This document shows positions 16,050 to 26,108 of a DNA stretch of 49,565 nucleotides, piece after piece. Location of the stretch: assembly GCA_947627285.1 (NCBI GenBank), contig CANQVL010000018.1, positions 1 to 49,565 of the forward strand, in the 5' to 3' direction. The notes beneath the pieces were generated by a model. That model searched no databases. It was not told the DNA's origin and saw only the letters and a program-made list of their open reading frames with translations. The position numbers and the translations under genes were made by a program. Every line of letters starts with the position of its first letter. Within the stretch, counting starts at the first letter, position 1. Origin of the DNA: an uncultured Oscillospiraceae bacterium (GTDB lineage Bacteria; Bacillota; Clostridia; Oscillospirales; Oscillospiraceae).

Positions 16050-17177
16050 TTAAAGCGTTTTTAACAAGCGTTTAGCTGTTATGGCGTGGACGGGGCACAT
16101 TTCTTGGCAGCAGAAGCAGGAGATGCAGGCGCGGCGGTCCATTCCGGCTTTTTTGTTCTCGATTTTGATTATCTTCTGCGGGCAGCTCTCGGCGCATTTG
16201 CCGCAGCCCACGCATTTTGATTTGTCCACCACGGGGTAGGACCGCAAAAGCTTATCCATGACGAAGGCGGCGGGACGGCGGAGGAGCTTCGGGACGGAGT
16301 CCTCAAAGCCGGTGCTTTTTACGGCGTCCGGCAGCTTGAACGGGGGAGAACAGGGCTCGAAGCTGTCGCCTGTGAGCTCAATGTCACCCGGCACGAGGCC
16401 CATTGAGGATGCCGCGCGAAGGTGGGGTATGCTCTCAGGGTCGAGGCCCATGAAGCGCACAGCCGCGGTGTCCAGGGCGTAGACGTTTTTGGAGCAGAGG
16501 GTGAGCCCCGTGTGCCTGACGGTTCCGCCGCCGGGACCGTTGCCCTCCATGGAGTCCACGGCGTCAAGGAGGGTGAGGGCGGGCTTTACCGTCTCGCAGA
16601 GCTCGCAGAGCATTTTTACAAAGTCCTCGGTTTTCGGACAGCGGCGGTGCATATCCGGCTTTTGAAGGCCCGGTATGGAGCCGAAGATATTTTTGACGCC
16701 TATGGAGACGGTGGTCATGGCGTGGGTCTTGAGCTTGGGGAGGTTTATGATGTAATCCGCCTCCAAAAGCGGGGTTATGATGTTGAAGGAGCGGTGCTCG
16801 AAGCCCTCGGGGGAGGTCCTGGGGGCGAAGGTGAAGTCCCGGTTGAGGTACTCCTCTATGCCGGGGACGCGCAGACCCGAGGCGGAGTAGACCGAGCGCA
16901 TATACTCGGCGGTGAAGAGCCCGCCGGAGCTTTCGGCGACCACGATGCTTTTAAAGCCGCGCTCAGTGAGCCAACGGATAACGGCTTTGAGTATGGCGGG
17001 GTTCGTGGTGACGCACGCCTCCGGCTTTTTGCCGTAGAGCAGGTTGGGCTTTAGGGCTATTCGCGTATCGGGCGTCAGATCCTTTGCTGCCTCCATGGCC
17101 TCAAAATGGCGGCAGACGGCTTCATATACGAGCTTTTCGTCATAGGACGAAAGCTTTACGGCGTTTACGGCTGTCAT
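16050..17177 (-). CDS. DUF362 domain protein with 4Fe-4S ferredoxin domain
   Basis: A 375-residue protein. The first 280 residues are a DUF362 domain (segments IALKPNLL, KTHAMTTVSIGVKNIFGSIPG, LLDAVDSMEGNGPGGGT), a family often fused to or near ferredoxins and thought to act in redox chemistry. The C terminus (about 315-370) has two clustered Cys motifs, CVGCGKCAESCPQ and CISCFCCQEMCPVHA, each a classical 4Fe-4S binding pattern. Cytoplasmic, no signal. The precise reaction is unknown for the family. It is transcribed toward the kinase-like gene and diverges from the RNA methyltransferase. An AGGTGCC-type site precedes the ATG. Confidence 0.85.
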   Translation of the reverse strand: MTAVNAVKLSSYDEKLVYEAVCRHFEAMEAAKDLTPDTRIALKPNLLYGKKPEACVTTNPAILKAVIRWLTERGFKSIVVAESSGGLFTAEYMRSVYSASGLRVPGIEEYLNRDFTFAPRTSPEGFEHRSFNIITPLLEADYIINLPKLKTHAMTTVSIGVKNIFGSIPGLQKPDMHRRCPKTEDFVKMLCELCETVKPALTLLDAVDSMEGNGPGGGTVRHTGLTLCSKNVYALDTAAVRFMGLDPESIPHLRAASSMGLVPGDIELTGDSFEPCSPPFKLPDAVKSTGFEDSVPKLLRRPAAFVMDKLLRSYPVVDKSKCVGCGKCAESCPQKIIKIENKKAGMDRRACISCFCCQEMCPVHAITAKRLLKTL

Positions 17178-17258
17178 AGGGGCACCTCCCGTGCTTTTTT
17201 ACGGATTGTATCACATATAAATGAGAATTTCAATCCCCGCAAGGGGAAAGGGGATATT

Positions 17259-18362
17259 ATGAAGCTTGAATTTTGCGCGCCGTGCCTCTTCGGGCTGGAG
17301 GGGCCGCTGGGGAACGAGCTCAGGCACATGGGGCTTGAGGACGTGCGCGGCGAGGACGGGCGCGTCTATTTCACCGGCACGGAGCGGGACATAGCCGTGG
17401 CGAACATACGCAGCAGGTTCGCGGAGAGGATACTTATCGTTGTGGGCAGGACGCCGGCGGGGGACTTTGACTCGCTTTTTGAGGGCGTGAGGAGTATGCC
17501 CTGGGAGCGGTACATACCGAAAAACGGGGCCTTCCCGGTGAAGGGGTACTCCCACGGCTCGGCGATAACCTCCGTCCCGGCGCTTCAAAGGTGCGTGAAC
17601 AGGGCCGTGGCGGTGAGGCTGGGGAAGGCATACGGAGTTGACAGGCTCCCCGAGACGGGGGAGCGTTACCAGATACAGTTTGCCCTTGTGAATGACGAGG
17701 CGACGCTGTACATCGACACCTCCGGCGCGGGGCTCCACAAGCGGGGCTGGCGTCCGGCGCAGGTGGAGGCGCCGCTGAGGGAGACGCTGGCGGCGGCGCT
17801 GGTGGACATCGCGGGCTACCGGGGGAGGGGGGAGTTTTGCGACCCCTTCTGCGGCAGCGGGACGATAGCCATCGAGGCGGCGCTGGCGGCAAAGGGCAGG
17901 GCGCCGGGGACAGGCAGGCGCTTTGAGGCGGAGAGCTGGCGGAACCTCAAAATCGACTGGGAGGAGGTGCGCTCCCAGGCGCGGGCGAGGGAATTTGACA
18001 GGGATTACGCCATTTTCGCCTCGGACATCGACGAGAGGGCGGTGAATATCGCCAGGGAGAACGCCAGACGCGCGGGGGTGGAGAGGCTTATAAGGTTCTC
18101 CGTCGCCGACGCGGGGAAGTTCGGAAGGCACACGGAGGACGGCGTCATCGTCACAAATCCGCCATACGGGGAGAGGATGCTGGACATTACCGAGGCGCGG
18201 GAGCTCATGCGCCGGTTCGGAAGGGCGCTGAGGAGCACGCCGGGGTGGAGAGTTAACATCATATCCTCCGACGTGGAGCTGGAGAAGTTCTTCGGGCGGC
18301 GGGCAAGGAAGGTCAGGAAGCTGTATAACGGCATGATAAGGTGCGGTTATTATATGTTTTAA
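17259..18362 (+). CDS. THUMP-domain class I RNA methyltransferase (RlmL/YpsC-like)
   Basis: A 367-residue SAM-dependent N2-guanine RNA methyltransferase of the RlmL/YpsC type, likely acting on 23S rRNA. The N-terminal ferredoxin-like and THUMP region covers about 1-155 (ending HGSAITSVPALQRCVNRAVA). Then comes the Rossmann methyltransferase with DPFCGSGTIAIEAAL (SAM motif I), FASDIDERAVNIARENARRAG and the catalytic NPPYGERM. The start at 17259 follows AAGGGGAAAGGGG and begins MKLEFCAPCLFGLE, the family N terminus; an in-frame ATG 51 codons upstream would extend into the divergent DUF362 gene. The lipid kinase gene follows at 39 nt. Confidence 0.9.
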   Translation: MKLEFCAPCLFGLEGPLGNELRHMGLEDVRGEDGRVYFTGTERDIAVANIRSRFAERILIVVGRTPAGDFDSLFEGVRSMPWERYIPKNGAFPVKGYSHGSAITSVPALQRCVNRAVAVRLGKAYGVDRLPETGERYQIQFALVNDEATLYIDTSGAGLHKRGWRPAQVEAPLRETLAAALVDIAGYRGRGEFCDPFCGSGTIAIEAALAAKGRAPGTGRRFEAESWRNLKIDWEEVRSQARAREFDRDYAIFASDIDERAVNIARENARRAGVERLIRFSVADAGKFGRHTEDGVIVTNPPYGERMLDITEARELMRRFGRALRSTPGWRVNIISSDVELEKFFGRRARKVRKLYNGMIRCGYYMF

Positions 18363-18401
18363 GCTGTTTGTTCAGATACTTATTTTTGAGGTGACAGAGA
18401 G

Positions 18402-19346
18402 ATGAGACACCTGTTTATCTTAAACCCCGTGGCGGGGGGAAAGAAGTCGGACAAGGGGCCTGTGCGGGAGAGGATCTCCGCCCTTATGAGCGGGCGGGGG
18501 GAGGAATATGAGCTCTACGAGACAGTGGGGACCATGGACGCGGCGGAGAAGGTGAAGCGCGAGGCCATAAAGGGCGACGAGCTGCGGGTCTACGCCTGCG
18601 GGGGAGACGGGACGCTCTCCGAGTGCGCCCACGGCGCCGCGGGCTTTAAAAACGCCGCCGTGACCCACTATCCCTGCGGCACGGGCAACGACTTTGTGCG
18701 AATGTTCGGGGAGGACGCGGCGCTGTTTTCGGACCTTGAGAGGCTCGTGGAGGGCACGGCGGCGCCCATGGACATCATTGACGTGAACGGCAGAAAATGC
18801 CTCAACATAGCCTCCATCGGCATTGACGCAAGGGTGGGGATAGACGTACATAAGTATTCGCGGCTGCCCGTGGTGGGCGGCGCGGGGGGATACGTCATAT
18901 CCCTCGTCGTGAACGTCATAAAGGGGATAAACAGGCATTTCAGGGTGACCACGGACGAGGGGACGGTGGACGGGAAATTCGCCCTCATCTCCGCCTGCAA
19001 CGGGCAGTATTACGGCGGCGGGTTCAACCCAACAAGGATCGCCGTGCCCGACGACGGGGTGATGGATACGCTCATCGTAAAGGACGTATCGCGCTTAACG
19101 CTGGCAAGGCTTTTGAAGTTTTACGCCTCCGGGCAGTACGCCAGATTCCCGGAGATAATACGCTACGTGGGCGGGCGGCACCTGACGGTGGAGGACGACA
19201 GGGAGTTTTCCGTGAGCATTGACGGCGAGGCGATGTACACAAAATGCGCTAAATTAAGGCTCATTCCCGGCGGGGTGAACTTTATCTACCCAAAAGGCTG
19301 CCGGAAGGTGGGAGAATTGGTCAAAACTGCCGCGAACGCCGTATAA
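18402..19346 (+). CDS. Diacylglycerol kinase family lipid kinase
   Basis: A 314-residue member of the DAGK/YegS/BmrU family, cytoplasmic enzymes that phosphorylate lipids such as diacylglycerol. Seen: N-terminal FILNPVAGGKKSDKG, the ATP-binding CGGDGTLSECAHGA near residue 66, PCGTGNDFVRMFG, and a C-terminal beta-sandwich with NGQYYGGGFNPTRIAVPDDG. Length is typical. A GAGGTGACAGAG site precedes the ATG. It may be cotranscribed with the upstream RNA methyltransferase. Whether the substrate is diacylglycerol, undecaprenol or another lipid cannot be read. Confidence 0.9.
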   Translation: MRHLFILNPVAGGKKSDKGPVRERISALMSGRGEEYELYETVGTMDAAEKVKREAIKGDELRVYACGGDGTLSECAHGAAGFKNAAVTHYPCGTGNDFVRMFGEDAALFSDLERLVEGTAAPMDIIDVNGRKCLNIASIGIDARVGIDVHKYSRLPVVGGAGGYVISLVVNVIKGINRHFRVTTDEGTVDGKFALISACNGQYYGGGFNPTRIAVPDDGVMDTLIVKDVSRLTLARLLKFYASGQYARFPEIIRYVGGRHLTVEDDREFSVSIDGEAMYTKCAKLRLIPGGVNFIYPKGCRKVGELVKTAANAV

Positions 19347-19375
19347 ATACAGGTGAAATCTGGTCATAATGACTA

Positions 19376-19404
19376 TTGCCTAATTTGAAGATATGAGCTA
19401 TTAT
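19376..19404 (+). promoter_or_regulatory. Sigma-A promoter of groESL
   Basis: TTGCCT (19376-19381), 17-nt spacer, TATTAT (19399-19404). The start point would fall just before or at the CIRCE element, as expected for HrcA-regulated chaperone genes. Confidence 0.8.
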
Positions 19405-19413
19405 ATATGTAAA

Positions 19414-19440
19414 TTAGCACTCAGGCAAAAAGAGTGCTAA
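19414..19440. promoter_or_regulatory. CIRCE operator (HrcA binding site)
   Basis: TTAGCACTC - 9 nt - GAGTGCTAA, a perfect match to the CIRCE consensus. HrcA binding here represses groESL until heat shock titrates the GroE chaperonin. hrcA is not in the window. Confidence 0.98.
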
Positions 19441-19515
19441 AAGAGAACAGACAGCCAGCTCTCCGTCAAAAACGGGGGGTAAACAACTAAATTTTTACTA
19501 GGAGGCAAAACCAGC

Positions 19516-19800
19516 ATGAAGCTCAAACCTTTGGCAGACAGAGTTGTTATCAAGCGCGTTCCGGCTGAGGAGACCACAAAATCCGGCCTTATCCTCACCA
19601 GCTCCGCTCAGGAGAAGCCCCAGGTCTACGAGGTAGTCGCCGTTGGCCCCGGAGGGTTCGTGGACGGCAACGAGGTGGACATGGAGGTAGAGGTCGGCGA
19701 CAAGGTCATCACCGGCAAGTATACAGGCACCGAGGTCAAGTTCGAGGGCGAGGAGTACACCATCGTCAAGCAGAGCGAGATACTCGCCATTGTGGAATAA
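19516..19800 (+). CDS. groES: Co-chaperonin GroES
   Basis: A 94-residue GroES, the heptameric lid of the GroEL chamber. Family features: MKLKPLADRVVIKR at the start, the mobile loop around TTKSGLILTSSAQEKPQ (IVL-like hydrophobic contact here is LIL), and the end VKQSEILAIVE. It lies 75 nt after the CIRCE operator, with an AGGAGGC ribosome-binding site, and is followed by groEL at 18 nt. Heat-shock regulated through HrcA. Confidence 0.98.
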   Translation: MKLKPLADRVVIKRVPAEETTKSGLILTSSAQEKPQVYEVVAVGPGGFVDGNEVDMEVEVGDKVITGKYTGTEVKFEGEEYTIVKQSEILAIVE

Positions 19801-19812
19801 TTTAGGAGGTAA

Positions 19813-21447
<1,635 letters not shown>

Positions 21448-21451
21448 TACT

Positions 21452-21484
21452 GGCTTTGAAGCCCCGCTTTGCGGGGCTTCAAAT
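21452..21484 (+). terminator. Terminator after groEL
   Basis: TTTGAAGCCCCGC-TTT-GCGGGGCTTCAAA is a perfect 13-bp hairpin immediately after groEL. The 3' arm ends in AAA rather than a T-run, so it may work as a stabiliser of the groESL transcript, or as a terminator with the next hairpin. Confidence 0.7.
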
Positions 21485-21489
21485 GCCAA

Positions 21490-21635
21490 TTAGGGACGTG
21501 CGAAAAAATTTTCGGAAACGTCTGCGGACGTTTCCGAAAATTTTTTCTGCTGTTTTGCTGCGCGCACGCCCCATAAGGGCGCACACTTGCAAAACATATG
21601 GTGATTTTTCGCGAGGCAAAGCCCCGCGAAAAATA
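21490..21635. repeat. Cluster of long inverted repeats downstream of groEL
   Basis: At about 21505-21549 there is a perfect 21-bp inverted repeat: GAAAAAATTTTCGGAAACGTC, a 4-nt loop TGCG, and its complement. It is bracketed by GGGACGTGCG (about 21493) and GCGCGCACGCCCC (about 21561), which can pair as an outer stem. A third hairpin with arms ATTTTTCGCG / CGCGAAAAAT follows at 21603-21633. No gene is evident. The long stem ends in T-runs on both strands, so it can serve as a bidirectional terminator between groEL and the convergent membrane protein. Confidence 0.75.
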
Positions 21636-21699
21636 TTCTAATTTAGTTATAACACTGCTGGAGATTTTTTTGGATGTCATGCTGCCGGAAAAATGTTGG

Positions 21700-22347
21700 T
21701 CAATTATGCTTTCTGACTGCCTCGGAGTAGAACGCGGCGAGGATGAGGATGTAGCAGACGGTTTTGGGGAGCATCAGCATGCCGAGGATGGGGACGATGC
21801 CCGCGGCCACAGCTACGGGGATGTAGAAAAGGAAGGAGAGGGTGACGAGAAGCCAGATGAGGCGGAAATGGCGGTTTTTATTCCGGGACTTGAAGTAGAG
21901 CGCCACGATGATTGCTCCGAGAGCCAAAAAGGGCACGTTGCGAATGACGCCCCAAAGTACGCCGCTGTCGTTCTCTAGCCACCTGTTTTGCGGGAACAGG
22001 CAGAGGACGATGCGGATGGCGGTCAGCACCCATATGGCGGCGGTGAGGGGCTTTTTCTCGGGCTCGGCATAGGCTTCGAGCCAGATATAGTACATGAGGA
22101 CGTAGAAAACGGTCATGGTGACGGAGGTGACGAGCTTTCCGACGCCCAGCGCCGCGGTAAAGTCCGCGTCCACGAAGTAGTTGAGGACACGGGGAATGAG
22201 ATGAAAGGCGTCCCCAAGCCCCAGCGTCAGCGCCGCCGCGCCCATGAGCTTCCCGGCGCGGCTGTTTGCACGGTGCAGGATCAGTATGCCGCAGAGAATG
22301 GCAAAGAGCAGGTAGAGAACGTCAAATGTTGACTCACCGTATTTCAT
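21700..22347 (-). CDS. Hypothetical multi-pass membrane protein
   Basis: A 215-residue protein with about seven hydrophobic segments, starting LYLLFAILCGILIL and including AALTLGLGDAFHLIPRVL, SVTMTVFYVLMYYIWL and LIWLLVTLSFLFYIPVAV. I do not recognise a named family. The repeated pattern of a His in the second segment (DAFHLIPR) and evenly spaced spans resembles small seven-helix proteins, but no catalytic motif stands out. A clear ACGGAGG ribosome-binding site precedes the ATG, which supports it as a real gene. It is monocistronic, convergent with groEL, and marks the start of the accessory zone. Confidence 0.75.
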   Translation of the reverse strand: MKYGESTFDVLYLLFAILCGILILHRANSRAGKLMGAAALTLGLGDAFHLIPRVLNYFVDADFTAALGVGKLVTSVTMTVFYVLMYYIWLEAYAEPEKKPLTAAIWVLTAIRIVLCLFPQNRWLENDSGVLWGVIRNVPFLALGAIIVALYFKSRNKNRHFRLIWLLVTLSFLFYIPVAVAAGIVPILGMLMLPKTVCYILILAAFYSEAVRKHN

Positions 22348-22526
22348 AACGCGCCTCCGTATAATCAGAGTATGATCGTTATAGCAAGTATGGGAGTAAA
22401 AGTGTAGGGGGAACTCGGAAATAATACCCCATGAATTGCGCTCCGAAGCGCTGGATGACGAACAACGTGAGATTCTTGACGCTGACGGCGGTCAAGAATT
22501 GTGACGGTATAGGTAAAATAAGGGAT

Positions 22527-22844
22527 TTACAGGAATTGCTCTATCTGCGACCGAAGGTCGTTGCTGAAGCCATCAAGTTCATCTGGGGTGATGACGTTTT
22601 CCCGCAACAGGAGCATCAGGTTTTGCCGCATCATGGACCGGCGCATCTCTATCAGCACTCCGATGCTCCGCTTGTCGCGCTGTATCCTGTCATGTAATGC
22701 CCAGAACCGCTCTGACGGGTTGCCGCCGCCGCTGAGGAGCTCCGCGTATTCCTTGCAAAGCCCGTCCATGTACCGCTCCTGCCATCCGGGGACCTTCTCA
22801 CGGAAGAGCCGCCAGTCTTTTTCGGAAATGTTGTGATCGTTCAT
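22527..22844 (-). CDS. Small conserved helical protein of unknown function
   Basis: A 105-residue, charged, probably all-helical soluble protein. Its segments WRLFREKVPGWQERYMDGL, KEYAELLSGGGNPSERFW and the ENVITPDELDGFSNDL end match a small family widespread in Firmicutes that databases often call 'multidrug transporter' without support; it has no membrane span. A strong AGGAGGTC site lies 8 nt before the ATG. Function unknown. It stands alone between the membrane protein and the kinase-like gene, all on the minus strand. Confidence 0.75.
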   Translation of the reverse strand: MNDHNISEKDWRLFREKVPGWQERYMDGLCKEYAELLSGGGNPSERFWALHDRIQRDKRSIGVLIEMRRSMMRQNLMLLLRENVITPDELDGFSNDLRSQIEQFL

Positions 22845-22927
22845 AAAATGACCTCCTGTCTGGGCTTTTGATATGGGTTTTCGTATGGCAAATTCAAAAT
22901 TTGCGACGGTATAAAAAATAAGGCGGA

Positions 22928-23809
22928 TCAGGCGTAGCGTTTTGCGATGGACGAGACATTGGAAAGGTAGGGGAGGCCGAAAAGGTTTAGGTGGTTGAGG
23001 AGGTGGTAGAGGTTGTAGAGGTCGCGGCGGTCCGGGTAGGAGCGGTCGATGGGGGTGACTTCGTTGTAGGATTGGTAGAAGCGGTTCGGGAAGCCGCCGA
23101 AGAGCTCGGTCATGGCGAGGTCGGCCTCGAAGTGGGCGACGTAGGCCGCGGGGTCCAGGATCCAGGCCTTGCCGTCGGGACCGCAGAGGGCGTTGCCGGA
23201 CCAGAGGTCGCCGTGGATGAGGGAGGGGAAGGCGGGCTCCGGGAGGAGGCTGTCGATGCGCTCGGTGATGCTGGTGAGGCTGCGGCGGGTGCGGTCGTCT
23301 AAAAGGCCCCAGGCGAGCTCCATTTGGGGTAGGAGGCGGCGGTCGCGGAAAAATGCCGCCCAGCTGTCTGAGGGTGCGTTTTGCTGGGGCGTGGAGCCGA
23401 TGTAGTTATCGGTCGGGAAGCCGAAGCGGGGGCCGCATTTCGCCCGGTGGAGCGCCGCAAGCTCGTGACCGAAGATCTCCCAATAGTCGGGGCGGCGCGG
23501 GGCGGGGGAGAGGTATTCCATTATCAAAAACGCCTCGGCACCGTCCGTTCCGACTGCCAGTGGCTCCGGCACGCCGATGGCGCCGGTCGCCCTCAACGCC
23601 TCAAGGCCCTTGACCTCGGCGGTGAACATGCCGAGAAAATCGTGGCGGTTGCATTTGAGAAAGACGCGCGCGCCGTTGGACAGCTCCAACCTGTACGCGC
23701 GGTTTATGTCCCCGCCGGACACCCGTTGCCGGTCGACTGCCGTGACCGAGGGACCGAAAAGGGCGGAAATCGCCTCATTTATGGAATTTGCCGTGAGCAT
23801 CGGTATCAC
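22928..23809 (-). CDS. Fructosamine kinase family protein
   Basis: A protein of about 290 residues from the fructosamine/ketosamine-3-kinase family, related to aminoglycoside phosphotransferases; such enzymes phosphorylate glycated amines so that the sugar is shed. Visible: GGDINRAYRL glycine loop, VFLKCN with the ATP Lys, the HGDLWSGNAL catalytic loop and the ILDPAAYVAHFEADLAM metal motif with Asp. Two starts are possible: GTG at 23809 or ATG at 23800 (MLTANSINEA); neither has a strong ribosome-binding site, and the ATG has GGTGAT close by. The physiological substrate is not determined by sequence. Confidence 0.88.
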   Translation of the reverse strand: MIPMLTANSINEAISALFGPSVTAVDRQRVSGGDINRAYRLELSNGARVFLKCNRHDFLGMFTAEVKGLEALRATGAIGVPEPLAVGTDGAEAFLIMEYLSPAPRRPDYWEIFGHELAALHRAKCGPRFGFPTDNYIGSTPQQNAPSDSWAAFFRDRRLLPQMELAWGLLDDRTRRSLTSITERIDSLLPEPAFPSLIHGDLWSGNALCGPDGKAWILDPAAYVAHFEADLAMTELFGGFPNRFYQSYNEVTPIDRSYPDRRDLYNLYHLLNHLNLFGLPYLSNVSSIAKRYA

Positions 23810-24084
23810 CGCCGAAATCAGATATGTTTATTTTACACCAAAGCGCCCGATTTTTCAATAAATCCTTGTAATGACCGCCGGGCGGACGCGGCGGGAGCAG
23901 GCAGCCAAGATAGTGACGCAAAGCGTAATTTAAGTGCATTTATATTCAAAAGATAGGATGCGGATTGATTTGATGGGGGATACGTGGTAAAATACTACCG
24001 GGACAAGAAGCTGAGGGATAGCCGCCGTAAGCGGGAAAATAGGGGCTTTTTTGGTGATTCTATTCAGCGAAAGGAGCGGGTCAT

Positions 24085-24417
24085 ATGGACATCGAACGGG
24101 CAAAGGAAATATTGAGAACCTTGGCGGATGGCACGGACCCTCTCACGGGGGAGGTCCTTTCAGACGACAATGTTTGCAACAAGGCAGAGGTCGTCCGAGC
24201 GCTTCACTGCGTTTTGAATGAGCTTGAGACAAAAAAGTGCGGTCCAGCAAGGAAGCTGCCGGAGAAAGCCGGGAAGCCGTGGACGAAAGAGGATGACATG
24301 AAGCTGATCGCGATGTTTGACGAGGGCTGCTCAAAGCAGGAAATGATGAGCTTCTTTGGCAGGACAAACGGAGCAATTACCTCTCGCTTGGCGAGGTTGG
24401 GAAAGATAGACAAATAG
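24085..24417 (+). CDS. Small protein with C-terminal SANT/HTH-like segment
   Basis: A 110-residue protein. The N-terminal half (IERAKEILRTLADGTDPLTGEVLSD...NKAEVVRALHCVLNEL) is a helical segment that I recall from many clostridial hypothetical proteins. The C-terminal half (PWTKEDDMKLIAMFDEGC, then SKQEMMSFFGRTNGAITSRL) has the spacing of a Myb/SANT or Gcr-like helix-turn-helix, suggesting DNA or protein binding. A GAAAGGAGCGG site precedes the ATG. It is 27 nt upstream of the macro-domain gene on the same strand, so the two are probably co-expressed. Function unknown. Confidence 0.75.
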   Translation: MDIERAKEILRTLADGTDPLTGEVLSDDNVCNKAEVVRALHCVLNELETKKCGPARKLPEKAGKPWTKEDDMKLIAMFDEGCSKQEMMSFFGRTNGAITSRLARLGKIDK

Positions 24418-24444
24418 AAAATCTATGAATTGAGGTGAAATCAT

Positions 24445-24948
24445 ATGGGAAACGTACATATTCTCTGTTCCGACATCACCACACTGCACTGTGACGCCAT
24501 TGTCAACGCCGCGAATCGGAGTTTGCTGGGCGGTGGAGGCGTGGACGGGGCAATCCACCGGGCGGCGGGGCCGAAGCTTTTGGAGGAATGTCGGACCCTT
24601 GGCGGGTGCCGGACCGGGGAGGCGAAGATCACGAAGGGTTACCGGCTGCCGGCGAAATTCGTCATCCACACCGTGGGGCCGATATACAGCGGAGCTTCGG
24701 AGGACGCCGTCTTGCTGGCGGACTGTTATCGAAATTCGCTGGATCTGGCGCGGGAAAACGGGGTCCGCACCATCGCTTTCCCGGCAATCTCCACGGGCGT
24801 GTACGGCTACCCGGTGAGGGAGGCAACTCAAATTGCCGTGGATACGGTGAAAAAGTGGCTGGCGGATAATCCGGACTATCCGATGGACGTGACCTTCTGC
24901 TGCTTCGACGAGCGGACGAGGGGAGTGTATGATGAGTGTTTGAGCTGA
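24445..24948 (+). CDS. Macro domain O-acetyl-ADP-ribose deacetylase
   Basis: A 167-residue stand-alone macro domain of the MacroD/YmdB type. These cytoplasmic proteins hydrolyse O-acetyl-ADP-ribose and can remove ADP-ribose from acidic residues or nucleic acids. Seen: [34 protein letters not shown] (binding loop, Asn and the [10 protein letters not shown] run), [22 protein letters not shown] and the second loop [11 protein letters not shown]. Length is typical. A GAGGTG site precedes the ATG. It follows the SANT-like gene and converges with the aldo-keto reductase. No ADP-ribosyltransferase is nearby, so its partner is not apparent. Confidence 0.93.
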   Translation: MGNVHILCSDITTLHCDAIVNAANRSLLGGGGVDGAIHRAAGPKLLEECRTLGGCRTGEAKITKGYRLPAKFVIHTVGPIYSGASEDAVLLADCYRNSLDLARENGVRTIAFPAISTGVYGYPVREATQIAVDTVKKWLADNPDYPMDVTFCCFDERTRGVYDECLS

Positions 24949-24965
24949 ACAGCGAGCTGAAAAGG

Positions 24966-24996
24966 GCCCCGACCGCATAGCAGCGGTCGGGGCTTT
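24966..24996. terminator. Bidirectional terminator
   Basis: GCCCCGACCGC-ATAGCA-GCGGTCGGGGC, an 11-bp GC stem followed by TTTGG on the plus strand and preceded by AAAG, lies between the convergent macro-domain and aldo-keto reductase genes. Confidence 0.75.
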
Positions 24997-25009
24997 GGCG
25001 TATACAGCG

Positions 25010-26101
25010 TTATTTTCCGAAATACTCCGCAATCTCACGCATACGGTCCTCCTGCTTCACATGGAATGGACAGCGGCGCTCGCAATGTCCGCAGTGGAGG
25101 CAGGCGGAGGCGTGGAGGGGGAGGTTGAGGTAGTGGTTACGGGCAAGCTCGTCGCCGACGCGGGCGAGGTCGTAGTATTTGTTGATGAGGCCCACGTTCA
25201 GGCCGGCGGGGCAGGGCTGGCAGTGGTTGCAGTAGACGCACACGCCTTCGGCGTCACGGGGCGTGAAGCGGCTGATGTCCGAATAGTCCAGCTCCTCCGG
25301 CGTGGCGTCCAGGTAGTGGAGCGCGGTTTGAAGGTCCGCCATGTCACGGACGCCGGGGAGCACCGTCAGCACAGCGGGGCGGTCCAGGGCGTATTGGAAG
25401 CACTGGGCGTGGGTGAGGGCGTGCCTGAAGAGGGAGCGTTTTTCGTCCAGAAGTTGCCCTCCGGCGAAGGGCTTCATCACGGAGATGCCCACGCCCATCT
25501 TCTCGCAGTCCCGGTAAAGGGCGGTGCGCTGGGCGGCCTCGCCGATGGCGTACTCGCCCTTTTGGTAGTCATAGGCGGGGTTGATGCTGAACATGAATAA
25601 GTCGATGAGCCCGGTGTCCAGAACGCGCCTCGCGACGGTGGGATCGTGGGAGGAAAAGCCCAGGTGGCGAATGACGCCGTCTGCATTGAGGCCCTTCATG
25701 TAGTCCCAGAGGCCGCCGTGCAGGACCTCGTCAAGGTCCTCCGCGTCGTCCACGCAGTGGATGAAGCCGAAGTCCGTATAGTCCATCTTGAGGGTGCGGA
25801 AATTCCAGGCGATCTGCTCCTTGATCTCGCCAAGGTCGCGTGTCCATCCGTACTCGCCGGTTTTGTAGATCGCGCCGAAGTGCATCTGCGTGAGGACCTT
25901 GTTACGCCTCCCGGCGAAAGCCTCGGCGTAGGCGCGCAAGGGCGCTTCGACGGATGGGGCAAGGTCGAAGTAGTTGACGCCGTTCTCAATCGCGGCGTTC
26001 AGCACGGCGACCATCTCATCCTTCGTGCCGGAAAGGCTCCCGGCACCGAGGCCAATGACGCTTATTTTCTCGCCGCCGTGGGGCAGTGTGCGATATTCCA
26101 T
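25010..26101 (-). CDS. Aldo/keto reductase with 4Fe-4S ferredoxin tail
   Basis: A 363-residue two-part protein. Residues 1-265 form an aldo/keto reductase TIM barrel (VIGLGAGSLSGTKDE, GVNYFDLAPSVEAPL, LTQMHFGAIYKTGEYGWTRD, FGFIHCVDDAED, HLGFSSHDP). The usual catalytic Tyr after NYFDLAP lies in a changed context (Ser here), so the tetrad may be altered. Residues about 285-350 have two Cys clusters, CVYCNHCQPCP and CLHCGHCERRCP, as in the large Fe-S group of AKRs. It probably passes electrons to or from ferredoxin. The start ATG is 7 nt after the stop of the lipoprotein gene, and its GAGGAGTGAGG ribosome-binding site overlaps that gene's end. Confidence 0.9.
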   Translation of the reverse strand: MEYRTLPHGGEKISVIGLGAGSLSGTKDEMVAVLNAAIENGVNYFDLAPSVEAPLRAYAEAFAGRRNKVLTQMHFGAIYKTGEYGWTRDLGEIKEQIAWNFRTLKMDYTDFGFIHCVDDAEDLDEVLHGGLWDYMKGLNADGVIRHLGFSSHDPTVARRVLDTGLIDLFMFSINPAYDYQKGEYAIGEAAQRTALYRDCEKMGVGISVMKPFAGGQLLDEKRSLFRHALTHAQCFQYALDRPAVLTVLPGVRDMADLQTALHYLDATPEELDYSDISRFTPRDAEGVCVYCNHCQPCPAGLNVGLINKYYDLARVGDELARNHYLNLPLHASACLHCGHCERRCPFHVKQEDRMREIAEYFGK

Positions 26102-26108
26102 ATGTACC

